From: Istiophorus platypterus
Taxonomy: Eukaryota; Chordata; Actinopteri; Istiophoriformes; Istiophoridae
NCBI GenBank assembly: GCA_016859345.1
Contig: CM029120.1
Location: forward strand, 3,163,001-3,227,000
Direction of reading: 5' to 3'
DNA length: 64,000 nucleotides
Position 1 is the stretch's first letter. Each line of letters begins with the position of its first letter. Both the position numbers and the translations under genes were made by a program. The notes under the pieces were generated by a model. The model did no database searches, was not told the DNA's origin, and worked only from the letters and a program-made list of their open reading frames with translations. Below, in pieces: positions 36,828 through 48,600 of this stretch.

Positions 36828-37034
36828 AAGACTTTACTTTCAGGGATCATTTCTTTAGTTCTTGACTTGAGGAATGTGTTTCTAAAGAGTTTGGTCTCGC
36901 TGCCCACAATGAAGAGTTGAGATGTTTCCTCCAGAGCAGGAAGCTGGTGGGAAGACTTTGTTTCTTCTCCACTGTTGAAGACTGTTCAGTGTCTCTGGTT
37001 GAGATTCTGATGGAGGGAACATGATCTGTGTGGA
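36828..37034 (+). ncRNA. U3-like snoRNA gene, copy 5, box D altered
   Basis: 207 nt. The 5' domain is intact but the 3' end reads ATCTGTGTGG instead of TTCTGAGTGG, so the box D core CTGA has become CTGT. Loss of box D normally prevents stable C/D snoRNP assembly, so this copy may be inactive. Its 3' flank differs from the tandem unit and has no clear 3' box. The PSE is at 36766. Confidence 0.75.
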
Positions 37035-37500
37035 CACGTCAGTGTTATTACACTTAAAAAGTTCTTTCAAAATCTTATAGAAAAAGATATGTTTTTAAGT
37101 TACTGCTATGCTGACAACCAGTGTTCAACACTTTTGTGTATATTTCTCGCTGATTATTACTTTTTTAACTGAAGAAAACAACCACCATCAGAATCCCTTA
37201 TTTCTTTCTTTTCTGTTTTTTAACTTAAAGGCCAACTTTACTGTCTGCCATTTTAAGTACTAAGCAGATATTTCTATGATGTTGTTATACGGTTTTGCAA
37301 TGTAAACCAATGTTTTCCAACCTAATTGTTTGCTTTATGTTTAAAACCATTTGTTTTCAGAGTAAAATTCTACCTCAACCTTTGTGAGTTTCAGTGATAC
37401 GGGCACTCAGGTCCAGATTTTCACAACACTGATGGATTTCATGCTTAGCAGTCACTGCAGGGCATGTCCGGTTTACTCAGAAATGCACCACAACAGAATT
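37035..37500. other. Spacer between U3-like copies 5 and 6
   Basis: AT-rich sequence not belonging to the 790-bp unit. I see nothing coding. Confidence 0.4.
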
Positions 37501-37509
37501 GTTTACAGG

Positions 37510-37694
37510 CGATCGAGGCCTTCAAGGAACATATTTTGAAATATTAGAGTCATGGCAGCAATGACACACAAAAAATAAAGATTTAATTTGTCACTGATTA
37601 AAAGGAGGTTTGTCCTCTTGAACCAGAGGTTTTCACCAGGAGTAAAAGAGCTCGTCTGTTGACATAAGACCTAGAGAAAGAGCCAACATTGACT
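37510..37694 (+). promoter_or_regulatory. Upstream region of U3-like copy 6, paralogous to that of copy 8
   Basis: The segment starting GAGGCCTTCAAGG (about 37516) aligns by eye with GAGGCCTTTAAGG at about 39848. It then runs through tgaaatattagagtcatggc / tgaaatactggagagtcact and aatttgtcac / aatttgtcaa up to the PSE (37633 and 39959). The TATA-like element is weaker here (GACATAAGAC). Confidence 0.6.
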
Positions 37695-37901
37695 AAGACT
37701 TTACTTTCAGGGATCATTTCTTTAGTTCTTGACTTGAGGAATGTGTTTCTAAAGAGTTTGGTCTCGCTGCCCACGATGAAGAGTTGAGATGTTTCCTCCA
37801 GAGCAGGAAGCTGGTGGGAAGACTTTGTCTCTTCTCCACTGTTGAAGACTGTTCAGTGTCTCTGGTTGAGACTCTGATGGAGGAAACATGTTCTGAGTGG
37901 A
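37695..37901 (+). ncRNA. U3-like snoRNA gene, copy 6
   Basis: 207 nt with an intact 5' domain, C', C-like and D boxes (TTCTGAGTGG). It differs from the tandem copies by a few bases shared with copies 5 and 8 (CTGGTGGGAAGACTTTG). The PSE is TCACCAGGAGTAAAAGAG at 37633. The 3' flank AGCTTGTTTACTTATAG can serve as a GTTT-type 3' box. Confidence 0.82.
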
Positions 37902-38960
37902 GCTTGTTTACTTATAGAAAAAAAAAATTAATTATATTTCATCAAAGCTTAGGTTAGAGCTATGCTGGGAATTAAAATGTGTTCCTGAACTCAAGATTCT
38001 GGTTAGAAAAATTAAGTTCTAAGGTTTCCTGCTCAAACTGTTTGTGACAAAGAAGAGGTAGATGTCAGTGAAAACAAGCCCACACATTCTTCAAAAGCTG
38101 TTTAATCAGGCCACATGAGTGAAAACACCTGTGTAGATGCCTCATGGGATTGATGGGTCTGTCCATTTAAAGCAGGAGGCCTTTTGTCATGTAGGGTCAG
38201 GTTCATATGTAGGTTTTTTAATTCACCTTGAAACTTAGGTTTTGGTGTTTCGACACAGAGTTGCAAATATATGCCAACAAAGCCTCAGCTACACAACTTT
38301 ATATGGTGCGACAAGGTCACAAAACCCCTAAAATGATGTGAGTGCAAAGATTGAAATAAATGCATTTTCAAATGGCACATAAATAAACCTGAGAGGAAAC
38401 ACAGGAAACCCCAAAAGTAAAAAAATACCAACCCAACAAACAAATAAAACCATAGTTTTTTCACATGGCCAAGGAGGGAAAGCTGACGTAACTTGTCGAT
38501 AAAAACAAAATACAACAATGTGCAATGACAGATTTATTCAAATTATCATGAAGTACATGAATCCACTGAAGTGATGAAAAAAGCAGCAGTGAAAACATCA
38601 GATCCATGTGCAGTGATGAGGACATTGTTACTTTCCTCAAATTCACACATAAAGCATACATAAACATCTTATTTCCATCACATTTTACCTGTAACATTTT
38701 CCACTCTCATTTTCTGCACTGGTTTAATGGGACCCAACCGGAGGACGGGCCCCAACAAATGCTGATGTCAAGGAACCAACTACATATGTCGACGTAACAT
38801 TAGTGGATGTTAATTTAGATTAACTCAAATGATCTGTAGCCGATTCCCTGGAAATGTTGGATGTAATTTGTGCTGCATTTGGATGGAAAACCTGGCAAGT
38901 GAGGTTTGCTCCGCTACAAAACATGAAGCTGGTCAGTGATGGCGCTGTGATTTGGGGGGT
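37902..38960. other. Spacer between U3-like copy 6 and broken copy 7
   Basis: AT-rich with no supported gene. Short frames on both strands have no recognisable similarity. Confidence 0.4.
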
Positions 38961-38983
38961 TTGTCCACGTGAACCACAGGTTT

Positions 38984-39079
38984 TCCCCAGGAGTAAAGGG
39001 GCTGGTCTGTAGATATAAGACCCTGAGAAACATCCAGAACAAACCAAAACTTTACTTTCAGGAATCATTTCTTTAGTTG
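38984..39079 (+). pseudogene. Truncated U3-like copy 7
   Basis: A PSE-like TCCCCAGGAGTAAAGGGG (38984), the GATATAAG element and the first about 34 nt of the RNA (from 39046, AAAACTTTACTTTCAGGAAT) are present. The match then stops at 39079. Two 5' changes (AAGACT to AAAACT, GGGATC to GGAATC) hit the GAC and A boxes. The rest of the gene is missing. It lies just past the likely gene C 3' end. Confidence 0.85.
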
Positions 39080-39610
39080 TTGGAGGGATTAACAGTAAGT
39101 GATTCACTGAGCTTCATGCAAGAAGGCTTTATAGTTAACCTCTTTTTGTTTAAGTCAATCCTTCTTTATTGCACCAACTTTTTTTTCTAAATTTTAAATA
39201 TAATTTCTCCTAGTTATGCTTTGTTAAAGATCATTTATTTATTACTAGAACTCCAGATTCGTAATGATTGAAGCCTTATGATTTCAGGTTGGATACATGC
39301 CACTTAAAAAAAAAAGTATTTGTATTTCATATGAGCAACATAGCTGGTTTGGGGGTTTACATGGGATTTGTTGACAACAACAAAAAAATATCACAAAAAA
39401 TGTCCTTTAAAATCTGAAACTTCTGAAAGTTTGTAGAGAATAAAAAAATAAAAGTAAAACCTGATTCTGTGCAAAAGTCCTTGTTGGTTTGACTTCAGAC
39501 GGTTGTGTTTCAGAGCGAGTACTCTAAATGTGCCAAAATGTGCTAAATTACCTGAGAACCCTCTCCACCCCTCGAGGTTTTTCCTGTACGTTCCAAACCT
39601 CCGAGTTGCA

Positions 39611-42600
39611 TTAGCGGAGGCAGGGGAAAGGCAGCTTGGACAGGCAGTCTGTGCTGATGGTGACCTGCATGTCGGCGAACAAAACGCGGCTCTTGTCGCT
39701 GCCGGCGTCGCCCAGTTTCTTCTTCAGCTCCGCGAAGCGCTGGAGGATCAACTGGTGTTCGCTGCCCCTCAGCAGGCCCCTGAAGTTCAGGACAGCCACC
39801 AGGTGCTTCCTGCTGCAGGCAGCGAAGAAAAGTAAACACAGGTCAATGAGGCCTTTAAGGGACATTTTCTGAAATACTGGAGAGTCACTGCAGCGACCTA
39901 CAAAAATAAAATTCTAATTTGTCAAAAAAGGAGTTTTTTCCTCCTGATCCACCGGAGCTCACCAGGAGTAAAGGGGCTTGTCTTCAGACATAAATCCCGA
40001 GAAACCTCCTGAAAAAACCAAGACTTTACTTTCAGGGATCATTTCTTTAGTTCTTGACTTGAGGAATGTGTTTCTAAAGAGTTTGGTCTCGCCGCCCACG
40101 ATGAAGAGTTGAGATGTTTCCTTCAGAGCAGGAAGCTGGTGGGAAGACTTTGTCTCTTCTCCACTGTTGAAGACTGTTCAGTGTCTCTGGTTGAGACTCT
40201 GATGGAGGAAACATGTTCTGAGTGGTCTTCTGATTTGTTTAAGGAAGAAATTGAACTAAAGATCCTCTAGATCTTTGCCTGTTTTCTTTAATAAAACTAT
40301 CAGTTATACACAACTCATCTAGAAATTATCCTGTGTTCTCTGAACTCCATATTGACCAAAAATGATAAAGCTTTAACTTTTCCTGCTTTAACAAATGCAA
40401 GACAGCTAAGGCAAGAACAAAGGAGACATCAATCACGTCCTGCCTGTGACCCCTGAGAACAGGTCGAATCATGTGGCATTAACACACCTGTGTGGTATCT
40501 TCCCACACAGGTGTTTGCAGTACAGGAAAAAGCCCCTCGTTCCAACCTAAGAGGCTTCAAACATTAGTCTAAGGTGATGTTATTTTTTGTTCTTTTGTGT
40601 TCTGTATTTGTTAATGTTTGTTACCAGGTGAATCCAGGGTCAAATTAACAGATTGTGATGCCATTGCCATGGGACTTTATTTTAAGCAACTACCCCCAAC
40701 GGTGTATTTGCAGCTATTCTGCCAACAGCTTGTTGACGTGTCTGCAGTTCTTCACACATTGAAGCCGTCCGATCCAGTGGCATGATTGAAAACGTCCGTG
40801 TTAGTGGCTGTTGGCTGTGCTGTGAGAGCTTTTTACAGGGAGCGGGCCTTTTGCCATGAGGGGTTTTGGGGCTGAGAGCGAGCAGGTTTTGTCTAAACTA
40901 AAATCTAGAAACATTGTTTGGAGCTTTGGTTAAAACCAGTCCCAGGCATGTTGAGGTCCTTAGGAAGTCTCATATAGTCCATATAATTTTCCTCTAAAAC
41001 TCACAGCTTTCCCCCAATAATAGTCACAGTAAAACGGAGATTGTCTTTCTCTTCTATTGAGTGAAATATTTCTGATTGAAGCAGAGATATTCAGGGACTT
41101 AAATCAAATCCCTTGACATCCAGATACACACCTCCTACCTTGATATTGCTCTGTTTTTGCGACATACAACCCGCAAGCTAACATTTAAGTCGGTTTCATG
41201 CGATAGTCCAGGGTTTTCTTTTGGCCACAAGCATGTTTGACTGGACAAATTTGTGTGAACACCCTCTAGTTCAAGACAAGTCATTAAAAAAAAATTCTGT
41301 TCCAGAGAAAAAGAAAAAGGTTGATATAAAAATGCTCAAAAATGATTTTCTCAGACATATATCAGTCCTCTAACAAGAAATGACTGATCAATTTCAACAG
41401 GGACCAAATAGTTGAACGAAAAAAATGTTTTTGTTTTTTTTTTAAATTTGACTCAAGAGACGGCACTTTGGGCAAACACATGCAGACACCTGCCAACTAT
41501 AAAGAGACAAGTTGTTTTCACAGAAAAGTGAGAAAAGCAGATCATAGAATATTGACTAAGAATCTGAATAATTAACTATAGCAAACACTATTGCATCAGA
41601 AGTTGAAGTAAACCAGATTGCTATGGAGCTGATGAAAAAAGTTAGTGATAAATATTTGAGTGCTTTTAGAAATTTAATTGCTTTCAATACAAAAAAAACA
41701 AGCTCCACTCAGATCATGTTTCCTCCATCAGAGTCTCAACCAGAGACACTGAACAGTCTTCAACAGTGGAGAAGAGACAACGTCTTCCCACCATCTTCCT
41801 GCTCTGAAAGAAACATCTCAACTCTTCATCGTGGGCAGCGAGACCAAACTCTTTAGAAACACATTCCTCAAGTCAAGAACTAAAGAAATGATCCCTGAAA
41901 GTAAAGTCTTAGTTTGTTCTGGATGTTTCTCAGGGTCTTATATCTACAGACCAGCCCCTTTACTCCTGGTGAGCCCTGTTGGATCAGGAGGACACGTCCT
42001 TTTAATCAGTGAATGGAAGCAACACTGTAGAGTTCAGACACTAGAGTTATTGTAGTTCATTGTAGCTGCAGCTAGTCTCACTGTGATTGGAGGAAGTTTG
42101 ACCTCCTTATCCACACGAGCTCACCAGGAGTAAAGGGGATCATTTCTTTAGTTGTGGACTTGAGACTAGGTTTGGAAATTAGCTTTTAAGTTTTAAGAAA
42201 GTCTAATAAGTAGCTGAAGTGGACTATCACAGCAGTGAAATGACCTGAATGGGTTTCAGAGACCTGAGCGCAGCAATCAGCAACATTATATCCCTGTTTA
42301 TTCTGCCTGTTTGAGTGACTATTCCCCTCACATGTCTGCAGCTTGATCAACTGTCCGTCAGCTGCTGATATCACATGATTCCAGAGCAGAAGTCAACACC
42401 ATTGCACGGCCATTGCATACTGATACATACACAGTAGTTCAGTTTGCTGGAGTTAAGCTTAGGTTACAATAATACTACTTTTTCGGGTAAAGTTTCGGGG
42501 TTGAAACCTGATGTTCTGCTCCCTTTTTTCATCCCTTTTTTCATCTGTATCATAACCATATCAGACCAGACCAAAAACATGACATTTCCTCTAAAAATCA

Positions 42601-45600
42601 CAAAGGGGAAACTTTGACACTTTTTCTGTCTTTGAAAAAGAAATTAAAATCAGGATGTGGGTTAAATTTCTTCATTTTGGATTTTTTTTTTCTCTCTGTG
42701 TTTTTGTTGTGTAAACAAATTGTAAACAATTGACCTGTTTTACTCAACGAAGAAAATGCTGCCTTTCAACACAGACATGTTACAGTAACCTCTGACTAAG
42801 TTCCACTTTAAAAAAACACGGCTGGTTTATTAGAAGTTAAGTGAGTTAGAGATGCTCACCTGAAGTCGGGGTAATGCTCCAACAAAGGCTCAATGTGGTT
42901 CTTTATGTTCGCTTTGTCTCTCTGTCCGATGATGTTGCTGAGGTCGTCTCCAACCGGGTTCAGCCACTCGTGAGTCGATTGCTGCAACAGAAAAAAAAAC
43001 ACAAAAACATTAAAATTATGAATGAGCTGCTGCAGAGTTTGGATATGTGTTGAAATCCTTGAGCTGAAAGAGCAAAAACAAATTAGGATTTAGAATATTA
43101 TGAGAATATTGTTACCATGACATGAAGCCTGCTCAGTTGTGACCATGACTTTAGTTTGTTTTTATCATGAGGTAACAAATAATTGGATTTGCCACAATAC
43201 AACTTTATAATCCCTACAGATGTTGTTAGAAAAATAGAAATTGTTGTTTTGCTTGACTAAAGCTGAAAAAGGAATATTCAGCACATAGTATTGATGAGTT
43301 ATGTTTCTATCTTTCATCTCTATTCTTATTCTATTTCACTCTGTATATCTGTTTTTTGGTCTGTTTAGTTATTTTTTTGATTTAGCCTTTATCTGTTTCT
43401 GGTTCTTATCTATGTATCTAAAAAAAAGGCTCTGAAGTAAAAACTCTCCACTAAAGAGGAACCAGACTAATTGGACCATAAAGGTCAGTTTGTTCTTCTT
43501 GAGGTCACCACTCATCCTGGGAAATCATCTCTCTAAAGCCGGATAACTCATCAAAGGGAAGAAATGTCGGCACAGCTCCACCTCTTCTGAGGAGATGTTA
43601 CAAACTCCTCCCATTTCATTAAAGTGCAACATTAAACCTCCAAAGTATCTTTTCAATACATATTGGAAGAAGTAATGAGATCATTTAATGAGCTGAAAGT
43701 AAAAGTTCTGCAAAAAAAAATCCCTAAGATATAAAAATGAAACTTTTCAGGCCCCTTAAGCCAAAACCATCCTGCAGTAAAATTGCACCATTTATATCAT
43801 TATTAGTGACATTATTAGATACTAATACTGATGCATAGGTGTGTAAAAGCAGCATTTCAATGTAGCTGCTCAAGGTGAAGCTTTGACCCTTCAGATAAAC
43901 ACAGGATATAACTTGGAGGGTTAGAGTTAGGGTGAATCACCATTTCCTGGAACACTTCCACGAGTCTGTCCCACTCCCGACGGATTTTGGCTGCCGCCTT
44001 CTCGTGCTTCTGGTTCCTGCAGGAGTAGTTGTTCTTCATCAACTGGCCCACATACTCCTTCGTCACATGGTGGTGCAGCCGGCTGACGAAGTCCTGTCAC
44101 CGGAAACACAACAAACACAAACGCACACATAAACACCAACATACCCACACACGCACAGGATAGGCAAAAAAAGAAAGGGGGGGGTATTAGTGTGCTGTGG
44201 AGGCGTCGGCGTGTTTATTCATCCATCACATGAGCGGTGGCTGACAGACATCACCTGACCTGGAACCTCCAACTTCTACCTATTAATCCCCTGCTAGTCT
44301 GGGGTTGTCCAACCTCTAACACAGAAGTCACGGCATTCAGCCAAAACAATGGAATCCTGGACCGATTTGCTGGAACTTTGTGAGAAGTAGAGAGGAGTCA
44401 TTTCCTCTGCAGATCCCCATGGTGATAACATAGCAATGATTAAAAAAAACCTTATCACTGACATTCACTCTTACAAGATATTCTCCATATTTTGTGCTCA
44501 TTAGAAAACATAACCTTAATAGCATAGAACAAACCTAAAATCTCTTGTTAGTTTTAAATGTTTGTTGTGTTTTGTTTTTTAATAGAAGGTCCCAGTGAAT
44601 TCATCTAATGAGGACGGGAAAAATGCCAGCAAATATTTGGCCCTGACTGTGGGGACTTTACTAAATCTCCACATGTTGGCACGTGGCCAGTCGGAGAGTC
44701 TTCCTTGTATATTAAATGGAAATGATACCTGGAAAAAAAAAAATTGAATAAAGCCCGACACCCCCGCCCCCCACTCGCCTCATCCATCCACCTTACCTGG
44801 ACGTGCGGAGGCCTCATGAGAGCACAGTGATGGGAAAGCAGCTCCGTCCGGCTTTGGAGCCGATTGAAGTCCTCGTTACTGGTTAGCCACTTCCTGGTCA
44901 TCATCCTCCTCAGGTATGGCTGGGGAAAAAAAACAAAACATGAAATGAAATCATTGAGCGTGTTCTTTTCCCAGACAATCACCCCACACGATGCTAAGGC
45001 GTTATTTTTTGTGCTTATTTAGAAGCCTGACACTCTCCCATTTCCAAGATGCTGAATCTGACTGAAGTGACTCGTGTCTGTGCTGGGTCGGGTTTTTAAC
45101 CTCTTGAACCCTGATCTTCACCTGTAAGTAGCTTAAAAAGTGAAAAGGAATTTTTTTCTCCCACCATTAACCAAGCCAGCAACAGTTATAGATGTTGTCA
45201 TTTATACAGGAGAAGAATAACAGGATCAATTGTTTCAGTGAACGAGCTAAAGAAGGAAGAGGAGGAAGTCTGGTGACCTTGTTATAGAAGGATGAGGTCA
45301 AGGTGGACGGACGGGTGAACTAACTGTGAGACTTGGATCCGTGTGCTGTTTGGGTCTGTGGAACCTGTTCACAATGTTTACTGAAAGAAAAATGATGCAA
45401 CAAATGATATTTTCTCTTTCTGGGTCTCATAAGGGTTCACTGAACCTCAGGGTAATAAAAGTTAGGGTCAAAACCAGTAAACACGGTAAAAATTATGTTT
45501 CACAGATTGAACGCAGCAACTCTCAAGCATTTACTAATTTAACCTATGTGCCAATTTTTTTCTTAAAAAACAGTAGTGATGAAAATCTTTTATTTTTTCA

Positions 45601-48600
45601 AGATAAACATGGTTCATTCCATCTAAGTCTTGGTTATAATTGATTTTTTTTCCAAAATCAAATTTTTTACAAAAATCTAATTTTATGAATAATTATACTA
45701 TATATTAACCATGTATTGCTTTATATCCTTATATTAAATTTTGTTGTTTTTTTCCAATTACTTCTGAGCCTCTGAAAATTATTAACCATATTTTAAAATG
45801 TCTAATTTCTAAACGGCTAATGTAAAACTTTTGTTAAACTCCCTTGAGTTAAAGCTACATGTCGACATGTCAATCACATCTGGATTTGTTAATTTCAGGT
45901 CCGTTGTTGTCGTGTGCCAACCTCGAGTGGCCTGTGAATTATGACTGATGCATTGAAAGATGCATGCATCAGTAGCTTGATGGGGGCAACCACAAAACTG
46001 CTCAGGCAGGAGGGTGTGGTCAGTGTCAAATGGCTGGACAAATAACAACTGTCACTGTTTGCGCCCGTCTGCCATCAGTCAGTGTTGGTGTATGCGACCA
46101 TGACCTCAAAGATCCTCTCATCTTACCCATGTTGCTTTGTGCCTAGGTCAACCAGACATTTAATCAAACATGAACATAAGACGAAGTCACCAATGATGTT
46201 GTTTTATTCAGTTCAGCCCCCCCCCTCCCTTTTTTTATTACACTTCCTTTTTCAGAAACCATGAGAGCAAAAAGCTGCTGTGCATGGGGAAGTGAATTGA
46301 TGAAAACCAGAAGCGGGTATTTCAACTATTTGATCCACTGGTCCTTTACCATACCTTGACTTCCTCTTTGAACTGGTCTTCCAGGCCCTGCAGGAGCCGG
46401 ACGATCAGCCACTTCACCTCCTTTCTGAAGGCCTCCAACTCGGCCGGGCAGGCATCCCCATAGCCCTCCATGTGCTGCCTGCCAGCGGGATGGGGGGGGC
46501 ACGGGCAGAAAATGGGGAAGCGTCACTTTTTGAGATTTTTAACGTATTAGATTTAAATTTTTTTTTTTTTTTTTTTTTGTGGTGGTAAAGCTCTGGCACG
46601 TCTCAGTCAGTAAATACTGCTCTGGTACCTGTGCTGACAAACATCTGACTTATTTCGTTCAGTTAAACTTTTAACAGCCTGTTTATTTAAATGACATTCA
46701 CTTGAGATCTAAACTTTTTAGGTGTTTTGATTTAATTCTTCTACTTTGCGTACTGAATTCTTGCACTTGTCATTGAGATATTTCGGTTCGTGACCATCCT
46801 TGTACTGAAACATGTATTTCCAGAAACTGTATCCGGTTTCTTTGGATAATCCAAAACCCTCCTCTTCAACTGTTTCCTCTCTTTAAAAACTGAAACTACC
46901 TGCACGGCTGCACAGTGAGAGGTCTGTATGAGGAAAATATATTTTTACCATAATTCAGCTGAGCTAGGCCTGAAATCCAAGGGATACGATGAAAGGCCTG
47001 ATGGGATCTCAGGCATCAACATTATAATACACGATAAATAACAGTAATTTAAATCTTTAAATTCTATGAGAATGTCCAGAGTATCCTGGCAATTGCTGCA
47101 AGATTTCAAAAAGCATTCAATTTAAAAAAGGTTAGAAAAAAATATGAATCAATAATAAAATATTGTGTCTAAATTTTCTACTTATTTATTTTCATTTGGG
47201 ATTAATAAGCACAAACAGCCTGTTCTGTTTCAACACTTCAGACCCCAAAGAGAAATACAAAGTAATTCCATTTTTATTTTATTCATCAGAGTTTTTGATG
47301 TTTTCTTCTTTTTCGAAACACGTCCTCAGATATGCCAAATTTAAAATCACCAACAGATGTGCAGGGGCCGAGGACGACCTCACGCTGCACTTTGAAACTT
47401 TTCAGGCCCCTTAAGCCAAAACCATCTAACTCCATTCCTTCCCCTCATCAATCTTCACTCGATGCCCCATAATGCACTCTGCTGAGTGAACACACAAATG
47501 GCAGCCGGATCAGTTTTGGTCTTGCACCTGTGCTCTCAGTACTTTCGCTTTTCCCTTCACACTCGCAGGGCCGGATTCCCCGAAGACACGTGACCGAGGC
47601 TGGCACTGTAATGTTTTTGTGACCGGTCGAAGGGGGGTTCTGCATGGTTACCATGGTTCTGCATGGTGGTTGGCCTCTGCTCAGCATTTTTAAAGGAATA
47701 GTATCCTGCCACGACTCTGGTCATGTTACATGTTACAAAAAAAAAGTGTGAAAGTTCATTCTTAACTCAAGGTTATAAGCTTTCACTTGGGCTTTTAACC
47801 CCATGACATTATCCTCGTTACTATATGGAGCCTGCTGAGCTAAGATTGCAGTTTAAAAATTCCAGATAAAATCTTGACATATATTTATTCATTTTTTATA
47901 ACTGAGCAAATGTAACATATACATTAAAGCCGAATTATTTAAATCTAACAGCTCCTGACAGGAGGTCGGCAGAGGGGTTACCTCACTGTTTTCAGCACAT
48001 TGAATTAATGCGATAAATGCCACTTTTTAATCTTAATACTGAATGTCACTGTGTTCTAATTTCAGATGTTTATCTCTTAATTTCTAAGGAAATACTGAGA
48101 CTTTTGTTGCTTTAGATGCTTTTATCATTTAATGTCATTTGTGAGCCAAACGTGTTGCTCTGCAGTGTTTTATCTTATATTTAAATTTTTTTTATCTTTG
48201 TTTATTTCAGTTTTGAAATTGCAATTTTTTCACAAGTTTACTGTGTTTTACACTTTGAGGGTGTTTTTTCTTCACGTTGAATGATCAATTTCCTTCCTCC
48301 AGTTGGCTAAGCATACTTCCTCACATGTAGAACTGGGACTTACTGTAAAGCGGTGAAAGTGTTGATGTATGTTATGTGATACTCGGACCATATTGGCTGT
48401 GGGTGGAGGGCGTTGCAGTGATGCTTGAACTCTGTCTCAAACCTGGAGGGGTAGAGGGTGGAGAGAGATGGATGGTGTGTGTGTGTATGTGTGTATGTGT
48501 GTGTGTGTGTGTGGGGGGGCATATTAGTCATAATATTAACACATTAAGACTTACAGACATTAAATATGAAAAACATAAACCGCAAAATTCTTTGACAAGT

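Noticed and set aside
33601..37034. The regular array considered as a CRISPR or satellite
   Set aside because: Units of about 790 bp are near-identical throughout, with no short repeat and unique spacers. Each carries a PSE and a U3-type RNA gene, so a gene-bearing tandem array fits better.
47163..47414. Plus-strand frame ending KFKITNRCAGAEDDLTLHFE
   Set aside because: It lies in a gene C intron, antisense, and part overlaps a 34-bp repeated segment. There are no splice partners or known relatives.
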